Assembly: GCA_036169595.1 (NCBI GenBank)
Contig: CM069765.1
Span: 37,501-67,500 of the forward strand
DNA: 30,000 nucleotides
Source: Dictyostelium firmibasis
Taxonomy: Eukaryota; Evosea; Eumycetozoa; Dictyosteliales; Dictyosteliaceae
Reading direction: 5' to 3'
The position numbers and the translations under genes are program-made. The notes beneath the pieces are model-generated. The model worked only from the letters and a program-made list of their open reading frames with translations, ran no database searches and had not been told where the DNA came from. Shown here one piece after another: positions 1-12,465 of the stretch. How positions within the stretch are numbered: position 1 is the first letter of the stretch; each line of letters starts with the position of its first letter.

Positions 1-3000
1 CAATTTGATGAACTAATAAATTTAAATGGTGGTGGTAGCGAATTAAAATTAAAACTTTCAGAAACATTAAAACATTTATTGGCAACTAGTGGCAGATTTC
101 AAAGTATTTCCTCAAAGAAAGTTATTTCAATTACACAAATTCAAGGTACTATCATTCAACTAAAAGAAACCATTTCCATAGTTTATGGTAAATGTTATCA
201 AATTATTGATGATCATTATTCAAAGTTTATAAATTTCCATGGTGAAGGTTCAACCAGATCTCTATTGATGTCACAAAGTCAACGTCAACAATCCAATATA
301 TTCTATCAAGATATCTATAGACTAATTGATGGACTTTTTGCTCGTGGTTATGGTGAGGTTTGGAAAAAAGTTCAAATGTTGGAACAAGAGATTCTATCCT
401 CTAGAAAAGAGTCATCAGGTTATTCAGTATTATTACAGCGTCCAAGTTTCTCTGGATCTGAAAGATTTAGAACTAATGATCTCGAACCAAAACCAGAACA
501 AGAGGAGTCACTTCAAAAGTTAATTAGAATCGGTGGTGAAAATATTCATATGTCTCCATCAAATTGTTGGGTTGAACATACTACAGATTTAATCGAGGCT
601 GTGCCACTCTTTATCTATGAGAGAACTCATATTACTGATGATGGTAAAAGTGAAACGGTTTTCGAAGTAGATCAAGAAGGACTTGAACAAACCATTAGAT
701 CCCTAGCTGATCCTTGGTCAAAGAATATAAAGATTACAATGTTAACTGAACATCTCTCTTTGGCTAGAGAATTATTAATTAAACATTCCCAAACACTTTT
801 AGAGCAATCATTTAAACTCTATCAAGAGAATTTAGGTATTATTGAGTTTGAACAAATCTATAGGAAATTATTGATTGATCGAAAAGATGATATCATAAAG
901 TTGGCATTAATATTGGAACAAGAATATCAAGAGAATCTCTCCGAACTCGTCGAATCAAATATTTTTGATAATTGGAAACAATCAAAGTTTATCACTCGTA
1001 TTGATTCCTTAAAACAATTGTTGGCAACAAAAGAAATTGAATTAATTGAAAGATCAAAGAAATTCAACATATCAACGTTAAACGATACAATTAAACTCTC
1101 ACAACTACAATATTATGCATTAAAGAAACAAAGAGGTTTACCAGGATTTCATTTACTTACAACTGAAGCACCAGGTCTAGTCGAAGGTTTCATTCAAGCG
1201 GTTTTAGAGGAGGAGATGTGTCTTAATAATATTATTCAACATTATGATGGATTAAAAGAATTGGTTGAATTAAAATTGGATCAATATCAAAGAGATCTCT
1301 ATTTGGTTGGTTGTAAGATTATAAATGAATTCAATTATCAACCAATCGTTGAACAACGTCAAAATCATTTAAAAATCTCTCATCAACGCGCTATCTCTTC
1401 AATTGTATCAGATCATTTAATAATACAAAAACAAGTTTCATTATTATTAATCCTATTTGAATTAGAAAAAATTGATGAAACATATGATTCAAATGATGAT
1501 AAAATATTTAAACTAGAAGAAAGAATTCAGTTTGAACCAAAAAGTGTTTTGGAGATTTTAAATAATTCAAAAGTTTATAAAGAATTTCAAGATTTGGGTA
1601 TTGAATCTATTTATCAACAAAATAAAAATGAAAAAGATTTTTCAATTGGTAGTGGTTTAAATTTATCAAAAGAAGAGATATCAGTTATTATCAAATCGAA
1701 ACAACCCTACAAGAATGAATTAAAATATTTCATCCAATGGGAAGTTAGATATAGAGCATTGGAATTGATCGATAAAAAGAAACCTGAGTTATTCATTTTA
1801 CAACGTTTAGAGAAATATTATAGAAATCATTCATCTCTTTCATTGACCACAGCCAGAAGATCGGTAATCTCAGAGAATGGTTTATTGAATCAATTGAACA
1901 ATCCATTGTTTGCATTCAGTTGTGGTGGAGTTATAGGTGATGGTGGTGACATTAGACCAACGGGTATGAGAAAACGTTATCATTTCATCTATGGTCCATC
2001 GAGAGTGAATCTAGGTAAGGATGAAAGAAAATCCGTTGAAACTTGGCCACAATTTCTTGGTGTAACTGATCCACTTTGTGCAAAACATGCCTATCGTTTC
2101 TATTCATTGATCAATTATAATCCTATCATTCGTACCATCACTGCTGCAGAGAATTTAAAAGTAAGTGAGAATCAAAACACTGCACTAATTAGATCAGTAA
2201 GAAATGTACAAGCATTGTTTGTTGAACGTCTATCAGTTGGTGACATTGAGGATCTATCCTATCAATTCAACCAACGTGGTGGTCTATCAGTAGCATTGAG
2301 TAAAGAATCTGAATCATTCTCTGCTGGTCCAACCGCTGGTTATTGTATTCCAAAGGATTTACTCTTTAAATTGTTTGTAGTTACCCATCAAGACTCTAGA
2401 AAACTCTCAATGATTGGTATTCCTACACATCTTCATCAACAGATCATTCAAATGATGCTTGAAATATCTTCACGTCAATGGCAATTCCCTTCAATAGGTG
2501 AATGGGAGAATTGGGCAGCAAATCAATTCAATGCCGATCAAAGTAGTCTTTTGAATAAGTTTTGTGGTTCAGTTCATTCGACTCTAGTCTCAAAATATAT
2601 GAAACAATATATCCAAGTCACTGGTGGTATAGTTTGTTTACATGTTTCAAAGATGTGCCAAATCCTAGGTACAATAGGTATACCATCACCATTGATTAAT
2701 GGTTGGAGAAGAGGTGGTGGTGGTGGTAGTAACCTATCATCGTCATCACCATCTTCATCTCATAGTACAGTTTGGAGTAATTGGGCAGAGAAAAAAGTAA
2801 CATTAGGTGGTGAACAAGTGAATAGATCCGTTGTTTTTCCAATGACAATTGAAATACCAGAGAGTGGTAAGGACGCTATAAAATTGAATCCATTGGTAAA
2901 AAATCTTCCAAAAGAAACAGAATTACGTGTTCATATGTTTGGAGTTTATAAAGGAGATGACAATGAAAAACCACCACCAGATGTACGTTTTGCATGGGTT

Positions 3001-6000
3001 ATGAGAGCTTTTCTAATTCTATCGGGTCATATGGAAGAGGTTTCAATGTCATTGGACGAAGAGGGTCAATTGGTTGCAAGATTAACTTGGAATGGTTTTA
3101 AACCAAATTCAAAACATCATCAAGATATTGCCATTAGAAAATATTTGGCTCAACAATTTATTGGTAATGGTGTTTTAGATTTTGATGAACAAAACAATCG
3201 TGAACATCAAGAGATCGTCGAAAGATTACTCGAAAGATTTCCAACTCATTCAACTGTCGGTGATATTACCATCACCAGTGTACCTGGTGTCGATAGTTCG
3301 GATCTTTTGAATTTCTCTAGTGAAAGTTTATCGCTCTTGGAGGATGATGCAAATGAAGCTGCCGAAATCTTAAAACGTTACGGTATCTCAATGGATCAAA
3401 TGAAAGCAAATGCACAACTTCATCGTCAATTCATAGATGAATGGATACCACTATCAACAACTTATTCCAAAGAAAAAAGAGATTCAATAAAGAAAGAGAT
3501 TGGTGCTAAAATCCATCCATTAATGTTAAAGTTGAGAGGTCCAGGCAATCAGTTCCTAAAGGATCTACAAGGTCAAGATATCGTTGTTTTCTCTATAACC
3601 CATCCACAACTACTCTCTTTGAATCCATCAACAATTCGTGATCTAATGTTAATAGGTAGACCAAATAGTTCATTGGTAGTTCATGATCAAGTTAGTCAAG
3701 GTCGTCATAGATGTTGGTTTGAACGTGATATTATGCTTTGGTATGCTGCTTGTTTAGCAATCGATTGTGATGGTAATAGAATCACCAATTGGGAGCTTCG
3801 TCATTCCAATGGTAGAAGATCAATTTACAAAGCATTTGGATTCGGTAAAGATCAATATCAACCAATATTAGGTACAGATTTACGTGATGAAGTAATTAGA
3901 TTAGAAAAACGTTCAATCATTGCTTTTAACTATTTAGAATCAATCTATAATGAACATGATAATCAAAAGTTATTATCATTATTTAATGAATTTAATTTTA
4001 AATTATTTGGTAAACAATGTAAACAATTACAACAAAGTCAACATCAACAACAACTCTTACAACATTCAAATGATGGTCTGATAACTTCAAGTTTAGAACC
4101 AGAGATTGATTTATTAATTCAATATGAACAACGTGTTTTATTAGCTAACAGATCAAAGAAAAGAGATTTCATAATTAGAGAACATTTGCAAGAGTTATTA
4201 GATAATCCTTCCATTGAAATGTTATCACCATTACATTGGTTATCTATTGGAGGTTATTTACTATTGAATGGTACAACCATTCAATATCAACAAAGAATAT
4301 TAAAATTAATTCAATCATCATATGAGAAAATTAATGATCTCCTTTCTAATGAAAACCAAAAGAATCCAACTTCAAATTTCATTGAAAATAAACATTTGAA
4401 TGAATTAATATTCAAAGATTTATTGTCACAACAATTGGCACCCAATAAAGCTCAATTCAAAGATAGAAAAGGTAAAATGTTTAGTGTTAAAGCAAGTGAA
4501 GATCATGTTGAATCTGGTGTAACTAGAAGAAAAGAACTTTTATTCCAATCAAAGAAAAATCAAGTTATGAAATCTAGATCCATCGGCTATAATTCGGTTA
4601 TTTCTCCTCTAAAATCATCTGTAGATTTAACAATTGATAGTCTAAAGAAAACTCTTTTACTAGAAATTCACGAAAATATTTTAAAATTAAGTCAATTATC
4701 ATTATCATCATCATCTTCATTTGCAAATATTCAAGACATTAATATTATAATTGGTAAAATCTTTAAATTATCAACTTTATCATTAGAATCAATTGTACAT
4801 ATAGTTTATTCAAATTCAATAACAAAGAATCAAGAGATTCAACAAGAAAAAGATAAACAAGAAAAAGAAAATATTTTATCATTATTTGCTAGATTATGTT
4901 TAAATGGTAATGAGATTGATTTGAAAGTTTGGGATCAATTAATTGGTACTTATGAAACATTTGGTTTAATTACACCAATATATGAAATCTCAAATAGATC
5001 AATGAATCAATTTGATCATCAGACAATAGTTTCAATGACTACTGAACTCACTAGTACTCTTTTACTACTAGAGAAATGTTCAATTTATTTATCATTGGAA
5101 AGTGCTGATTTTGAATCCGATCAACCATTAATTAGATCATTGGCTGAATATTTTGCAAAAACAATAGATGATCATTATTCAGAGTTTACACCATGGTCAA
5201 TGGATCCAAAACGTTATCCTTTGTTCACTCGTCATTTCGATCAAGTAGGTATAATGTTATCAACTCATCGTGAACAACAATATCAACTCTATTGGAAATC
5301 TCATAAATATCTTTATCCATTCATTAGATCTTTGTTAATTAATAAATCATCAATTGTCAATGATTTACTTGGTTATGAAAACCAATCGTCTCATCCTTCT
5401 CAAGATTCTTTTGTTGATCTATTGTTAGGTGACACTAATATTGAAACTGATACAATAGTAACTCAAGCAATTGGTGCATTCGTTGGTAAAGATGATGATA
5501 CTCCTCATCAATCACCAAAATATGAATTACTTTGGAGATCTTACAATCAACTAAGAGAAATTGTTTTCATAAAGAATGATGGATTCCAATTGCCAAGAGT
5601 ATTCAAAGAATTCGTTGATCCTTATCTTGAGGAAACTTTAGATTGCTCAAATAAAGTTAATCATTGTTTCCTCTCACCAGTAGGTAGAACTCATTATGCA
5701 AGCTCATTGACTGAAGGTCCAACTTTAGCTGATAATTTATTCATTACAAGAGATGGTAATTTTATTTCATTACCCGATGGTGGTGGTTGTAATAGTTTAG
5801 ATAAATCAGTTTTAACAATTAACGATGCATTCTATTGGATTAATTTGAATCAATATAAATATTATTTATCAACCTATTCAAAACTATCCACTCAAGAAAT
5901 TAATCAAAGAATTGAAAAAGAAATTAATGAAAAGATAATTATAGTTGGTAAAGGTGTATTAGTAGCATCAAGATTCATTCATCCAATTGTTATTGGTAGT

Positions 6001-7455
6001 ATTGTAACATTACATCATCATAGATTAGAATCTCAAATTTCAAATGCTGGTTATCCAACAACCGATAAATCACCTTTCCTCTATGAAATGACTTATAATA
6101 AATCATTATATCCTTTAATTTTCAATTCAAATAATAATAAAGACAATAGAGAAGATGATAATAGATACAAAGTTAATTTACCACAAGAAATTGATTGGTT
6201 ACAAATTGAAACCAAACAACATCAAGGTTCTCATCAAGAATTAATGAAAAAGATTGAAACAAGATTACTACCATTTATTAAACAATATCCAATAATAATA
6301 GTTAAAGGTGCTGCAGAATCTGGAGCAAGAAATTTATCAAGATTTGATTGTTTACAACAACTAGATAGTGATGATGATTATGTTGATGATGACTATCATG
6401 TAAATAATGATTGTATTAAATTATGTAGTAAATCAGTTGAGAGTGCATGTGAATTTATATTACATATTTCAAAGTCTCAAAATGTTGTAATTCAAAGAGC
6501 AATCATTGCCTCACCATTATTTTGGATGTCACATAGATCAATAAAGAGAATGGTTGAAAGACAAATCAATGACTATGGTATAGCTGTTGAATTGAATAGA
6601 TTTCCAAAGGATTCAATATATGGTTCAGTTCGTTTAATACTTTCTAGTTCAAAATGTGCTAAACCATTGTTACCAAATGGTGATAATGATGTTCATAATC
6701 ATCGTTGTTTAGATGACCCATTAAATTGGCAAACCTCTCATCCAATTTCATTAAATAGTTTACAAATTGCAACTAATGTTGGTAGACAGGGTTCATTGGA
6801 GATATTGAATCCTCAATTGATCAAAAAATCTTTAAGACAACAATTCTTTGATGGTTTAGAGGAAGCAGGTAGGAATGTTATGTCTGATATCTCCAAGTTT
6901 GGTCCAATCTATTGGAATCAACAAATTGAGCTCTACAAACACTCTTTCCAATCCTATCACCAAAGGTTCCCTTTGATAAAAGAATTTGATGCATTGGGTA
7001 CCCCAATTTGGTGGCCACGTTATCTAATGTTGGATTTTATTCCTGAACCGGTTTGGATCAATAAAGAAACCCATGAAATTGTTGAATCATGTAGATTGAT
7101 CGATATAACAATACCTCCAACAACTTTGGATCTCAGCGATGATGATGAACAACAAATAGATAACACCCTCAATGGTTCAATTTATCTTTTAAAAGATCTA
7201 AAGACAGGTAAAGAATTTCAAGGTGAAATTAAATCCATTAAATTTTGGCACCTTGAACCAAATGTTGGTATTGGTTTATGGACAAACTCTTGGAAGAGAG
7301 AAATCGAATCACATACTTCCATTATCAATGGTATTAAATCTACAGATTGGTCTAAAATCGGTCAAAATGATCGTATTGTATTATCAAACTTTTTAATAAT
7401 TGGTAAACAATTCTTAAAAACTATACCACAACAATTATTTGATTTTATTAAAAAT

Positions 7456-7549
<94 letters not shown>

Positions 7550-10500
7550 TTAATAACAATAATAATAATAATAGTAATAATAATGATATTTCAAAGAATT
7601 TAACTGAAAATTTAAAAAATTCAAATTTAGATCTTAAAATTGTTTTTAATGGTAATTAGAAGATAAAAAAGTGATAATATAAATAATAAATATTAATAAT
7701 TTTTTTTCGATAATTAATTTTAGATGAACCAAAAGATTTTATTGAAAAATGTATTGAAAAATGTAAAGATTATTTAAAGATAAATCCACATTCATTTGAT
7801 GATAAAGAAAAAGAACTAGATCAATATTTAAGGAGAATAAGTGAAAGATATTATGATTCATTGATAAGTGTTGAATTGACACCACCAGTTATCATTTTAC
7901 CACCAGGAACAGAACAAAATAAACTTGTAAAGAGATTGACAGATTCAATGTTGGATGGAAATAATACATTCGGAGTTGTTGTTGGTAAGAGAACATTGAT
8001 GAATCATCACTATTATCCATTCACTCAATCCTATCAACAAAAGATAACAACAATCTATAAGTATCAAGAGAAATTTAAATTGAATGTAATTGGTTGTCAT
8101 AAAGATTGGATTGAATTTGATGAACAATCATCTTCTACATTCATTAGAAGATGTCAACTTCTAACCACCATTGGAATTCCGAATGATGATAATGATGGTA
8201 ATGGTAGTGATACTGATCAACAATATATTGGTGATGAAATAATTTATGAATTTAATTTACCTAAATCATTTGGATTAAAATTAAAACTTTCAAGTTGTTT
8301 CATTTTAGAATTATTAAATGGTGACTATGAAGATCAAGAATTATCAGAACATAGACAACTATCACAACTACTACAATCACATGATGTTTTGGTTATGAAT
8401 GAATTTGAAAAGAGTAAAGAACGTTGTGATGATAAATTTTGGTTAAAATCACAACTACCAAAATGGTTTTTAAATGGTGAATTAAAATCAACACCACCAA
8501 TTGCAACCATAAATTTAAGTTCAAATAATATATTGAATGAAAGGGATGTGCTACTATCGATTGAAAAACAATCACCACAACTATTACTATTGGATTTAAA
8601 TACAAATTCAAATTCAAATCAAATCGAACGAGGATTAATACTTCAACCTAGATCAAATACAACCGAATCAAATGGGGTAGAATATTTTAAATCTCCAAAC
8701 TCTTTCAAGAAATTGGTAACAAGAGTTCTCGAATTGATTGATCAAACGGACTATAGTCCAAATGTTATTGTTGATCAACAACAACCACCAAATATCAATG
8801 GTGATGAATATATAGTCTCGCAAGTTGTAGATTCAGTTAGAACAAAATCTGATAATAAAAGATTAGTATTTAGATTGAATGCATGTATAGGTAATGAAAC
8901 TACACTTTCAATCGTTAAAGCAGGTAGTGTCGATGAGATAATCATTTCACCTGGTCTAAGAGGCTCGAAATGGGTATTGGTTCAATCAATTCTAAATGAT
9001 CTACCAATAACAATTAAAAAAAGAGATTGGATACTTTGGTGTGATATAGCTCAAACCATTTTGGAAGAGGTTGATTTACCTTTAATAGGTATCGATATGA
9101 TTTTAACTTTTGATTCCTTAAATCAACAATTCATACCATACATTCTAGAGGTAAATGCTAGACCAGGTAGTTTAATTATGGCAGAGAAATTGCATTTCAA
9201 TCATGAGACCAATCAATTGGATCATTCAACTCCAACAACTCCAATCTCTATAAGTTGGTGGTATCAAGTTCAAAGAAATTCTCATCTAACGATTAATGAC
9301 ATACAGGGTTTAATCTCTATAGATCTACTAAAGGATAGATATAATCAACAACATGTAAATCCTTTTGATGGTGAGGTGACTATTAATAACTTTAAACTAT
9401 TGAAAGAAAGAAAACAAATGATAATTCATCAATTAGAATCATCTATTAAACATCATTCATTTAATCCATTCTCAAGGGTTGTTATAGTTTGTTCAAATGG
9501 TAGAGATCGTGTATTCATGGGTCATAGTGATCTATTGGGATTAGGAGGTTTCACTATAAATTCAAATTCAATGAATGAAATCATTTGTGTTGGTCAATTA
9601 GTGATTAATAATTCCATAAAGAGTAGTGGTTCAATTATCATTAGTAATGATAATAGTCAACAATTTCCAATGGTTGAAATTTCAATAGAGAATGATATCA
9701 TCAAACCATTGAAACAATCCTATGATCTAAAATCAAAAGAGCCTCTTTGGGATCAAATTCATTGGGATAGTTATATTAAATGTCTTTTTGCCTATTTAAT
9801 TCATAAACATGAAAGTTATCCACCATCGGTTTTAAATGATCTAAAAACGTTAAAATCAAAAGATCAATCGATTCTACTTCATTTCTCAAGTGATGGGTTA
9901 TTGAAATTACCAATATCAGGTGGTGTTAGTTCGAGTAGTGCTTTAACGGGTTCATGTATACTTTGTTTGAATAGTTTATTCAATTGGAATTTATCAAAGG
10001 AACAAATGTCAAACACTGATTTCGGTGAATACTTTTTAGGTAAATTAGGTGGTGCCTCTGATAAAACCACTCAATTATTCTCAAAGGCAGGTAAAATATC
10101 AATCATTGGTTCATTGCCAGAAAGATTTATAAAATGCTTAAAGTTTCCAAATGAAAAAATCATTATAGTGGTTGCACAATCTCATATACCACGTTTAACT
10201 ACCAATTTAGGTAGGGAATGGATATTGGATCAAATAGATGGTCCCAATAAAACAATTCATAACAATTCGGTCGATGTCATCTATCATTGGGCTCATCAAA
10301 TAATGAAATCGTTTGGATCACAGGTTTTAATTGATTCTGTAAATATTCTAAAGGATAAACTTTCAAATCCATTGGAAATTGAAAATACCACAAAGATCAC
10401 TGGTTTCACCGATATCGAAATGAAAAAACTATTTCTATCACTATCAAAAAACAATTTACTACGTGACCTATCATTGGATGGTGAAATTGAAAAACATTTT

Positions 10501-11349
10501 CCAGAATTAAAAAATCATCGTTTAAAACGTTATCAAATCATCTATAAACTATTGCTACTTTTACCAGAAACAAAAGTTGATAGATTTGGTGTCATTGAAT
10601 ATTGGAATAGAAAATCCGTCTTATACGCACTCTCAGAATTGGAACGAGGTATAGTTTATCAACAAATAATAACACTTTTAAATAGTAGTGGTAATAATAT
10701 TGGTAATAGTATTGATAAGAAACAAGAGAAACAACTAATTAAAGATCTAATGAAAATCATAAAGACAGCTCATGATGGTGATAAACAAATTCAAGACTAT
10801 CGTGATGGTTTTAAAGAGACCTCATGGTCAATTAATCCATTGAATTGTTTTGATGATGATACCATATCATCTTGGATCGGTGAAATCGATAAAATCCTCA
10901 TAATTACAAATCCCTTATTAGTTAGCACTGGAGGTCTAGGAAGTTTAAATTCAAGCGGCTCATTTGATTCCTTCAAAAATAATAGTAGTAGTAATGTTAT
11001 AAAATCATCGCCATTGGGTATTAGTCAAGAGTTTGTAATACAGAAGGATAAATTCAATCTATACTATTATTTAAGTAATCCAAATACTCATCATGTGGAA
11101 CTATCCTTAAAATGTGGCGGTTTCCAAAGATCGTTACCAGATTTCGATGAATTGGCCGATGAAATGACTAAAACTTTCAAAGAAAAAGCCTCTCTTAGAA
11201 TTAGTGCCGCTGGTTTGGGTGGTAGTGTTTGTGTTCATACAACACCTAAAAAATTAAACTCTGTAATCACTTGGTTAAATCAAAAAAAATTTATTAATAT
11301 TAGAAAAATTGATTACCCTGGTCCACCTTCACAATCCTTATTTCAATAA
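1..11349 (+). CDS. Giant multidomain protein with ATP-grasp-like and GHMP-kinase-like domains (5' partial)
   Basis: The frame is open from base 1, so the true start lies upstream. Exons: <1..7651 and 7724..11349; intron 7652..7723 (GTAATT...TTTTAG). The phase-1 join restores one frame of 3,758 visible residues. Numbering residues from base 1: about 1-2090 are mostly free of low complexity and match no family I recognise. A strand-like VKGAAESGARN (2101-2111) and NVVIQRAII (from 2161) look like the N-terminal lobe of an ATP-grasp fold. A 30-Asn run (2487-2516) follows. GIDMIL (D3008) and EVNARPG (E3026, N3028, R3030) fit the ATP-grasp metal-binding end. A GHMP-kinase-like module follows: NGRDRVFMGHSDLLG (3142-3156), the Ser-rich ATP loop LPISGGVSSSSAL (3279-3291), GGASDKTTQ with possible catalytic D3330, and SAAGLGGSVCV (3711-3721). 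Known: GHMP kinases phosphorylate sugars, mevalonate and similar alcohols; ATP-grasp enzymes make acyl-phosphate intermediates. The substrate is unknown. A small-molecule kinase/ligase megaenzyme is my inference. Confidence 0.82.
7459..7548 (+). repeat. AAT microsatellite encoding 30 asparagines
   Basis: Thirty consecutive AAT codons lie just before the intron of the giant gene. More Asn codons follow an Ile, as far as about 7587. Such runs are typical of Dictyostelium coding exons. The opposite strand reads as poly-Leu, which is only a shadow. Confidence 0.97.
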
Positions 11350-11475
11350 AAAGGTAACAAATTTTAAAAAATAATAAATATTATTAAATTTTGAATGATA
11401 AAAAAAAATAAAAAAAGGAAAATTTATTATTCTTTTTTTTTTTTTTTTTTTTATAAAGTTTTTTTTTTTTTTTAC
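11350..11475. other. Convergent 3' gap
   Basis: A short A/T-only spacer between the stop of the giant gene and the stop of the minus-strand glycoprotein. It has long T runs at about 11434-11452 and 11460-11473. It probably holds both polyadenylation regions; I see no gene in it. Confidence 0.7.
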
Positions 11476-12465
11476 TTAAACACAAGTAATTCTAAAGTTT
11501 CTTGTTTCATCACAATTTTCAATGATTGTTTCAGTAGTGCATTTTTGTTTATGGAAATTGGTTACACAAGTTTTATTAGTTGGAATGTTTTGTTCATTAC
11601 AAAATAATAAAGTTGTAGCAGAATGATTTCTTCTTGGAGCATGGGCAATAATTGTATGATTAGCCATATAGTTGAAACCTTCTTGATTAATTTCGGAACA
11701 AGATGATTTATTGTAAAAGTTTACAACAAGAGTTGAAGGTGGTAATTTAACTGTGGATAAATCGATTGAATAATAGGATTTTAAGAATGGGCTGTATGTA
11801 CATTCATTAATAACAAGGGTTTCATTATGAATTGATTCATTGGCAAAGGTACAATTATTATTAAAATATTGAACTGTAAAGTTTTCAGAGGAAGTTAAAT
11901 TAAAGTTTGCACAAATGTTGGTTTGGTTGAAAATTGTTATATTTTGTTGGTTTTGGGTAATGGCAACACCCAAACCTCCACCTGGGAATTTACATTTCGA
12001 ATCATAAAATGGTTGGAAAGTATAGTAAGGAACTGAAGTATTTAAACTGGTTTCGTTAAATTGGAAGAAAGATAAGGTTCTATTCATTTGGACGAGTGTA
12101 GTATTTAATGATTCTAAGACAATACGGATTGAATGTAGAGTATCTTGAATGTTGAGCATTGTTGAGTTTAATGACGTTACATTCAATGGTGTGCTTCCAT
12201 TGAAGAAAACAGTTCCATTGAACGAAATAGTATTATTAAGATGACCAAGAGTACCATTAATATTCGATAATGTTGAATTAATTGATGATAAAGTGGTATT
12301 AAATGGGATGGTTGAATTAAATGAAATAGTTGAGTTTATTAATAATACTGCTGAATTATTATTATTTTTATTATTATTATTATGTGGTTGTCTGTTTAGT
12401 TGAATCGAAAAACAGCAACTAATTAATAGTGCAAAAGTAATAATTTTAAACAATAATTTATTCAT
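11476..12465 (-). CDS. Secreted, heavily N-glycosylated protein of unknown function
   Basis: A single-exon gene of 329 residues. Residues 1-20 form a typical signal peptide (Lys near the N terminus, then a hydrophobic core FKIITFALLISCCFS). There is no other clear membrane segment, so export or an endomembrane lumen is likely. After a short Asn linker, the region from about residue 40 to 145 is a ladder of Asn-X-Ser/Thr sequons every 5-7 residues, alternating with hydrophobic residues. I count about 26 sequons in the whole protein. The C-terminal half (from about residue 150) is a more ordinary domain with about nine cysteines, ending in a Cys-rich tail (CVTNFHKQKC, ENCDE, ITCV), which suggests disulphides. 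I recognise no family. Dictyostelids have many lineage-specific secreted glycoproteins, and this is probably one. The start ATG lies in AT-rich DNA with an A-rich context. Confidence 0.85.
   Translation of the reverse strand: MNKLLFKIITFALLISCCFSIQLNRQPHNNNNKNNNNSAVLLINSTISFNSTIPFNTTLSSINSTLSNINGTLGHLNNTISFNGTVFFNGSTPLNVTSLNSTMLNIQDTLHSIRIVLESLNTTLVQMNRTLSFFQFNETSLNTSVPYYTFQPFYDSKCKFPGGGLGVAITQNQQNITIFNQTNICANFNLTSSENFTVQYFNNNCTFANESIHNETLVINECTYSPFLKSYYSIDLSTVKLPPSTLVVNFYNKSSCSEINQEGFNYMANHTIIAHAPRRNHSATTLLFCNEQNIPTNKTCVTNFHKQKCTTETIIENCDETRNFRITCV

Noticed and set aside
7362-7559. Minus-strand poly-Leu open frame
   Set aside because: It is the reverse complement of the AAT (Asn) tract of the giant gene and has no independent coding signal.
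7651-7861. Treating the giant gene as two separate genes
   Set aside because: A GTAATT...TTTTAG intron of 72 bp restores the frame exactly, the sequence between 7724 and 7861 is open in that frame, and there is no promoter-like gap.
11395-11607. Small plus-strand frame over the 3' end of the secreted glycoprotein
   Set aside because: Made of T-run codons and antisense to the glycoprotein's Cys-rich tail; no supporting signal.
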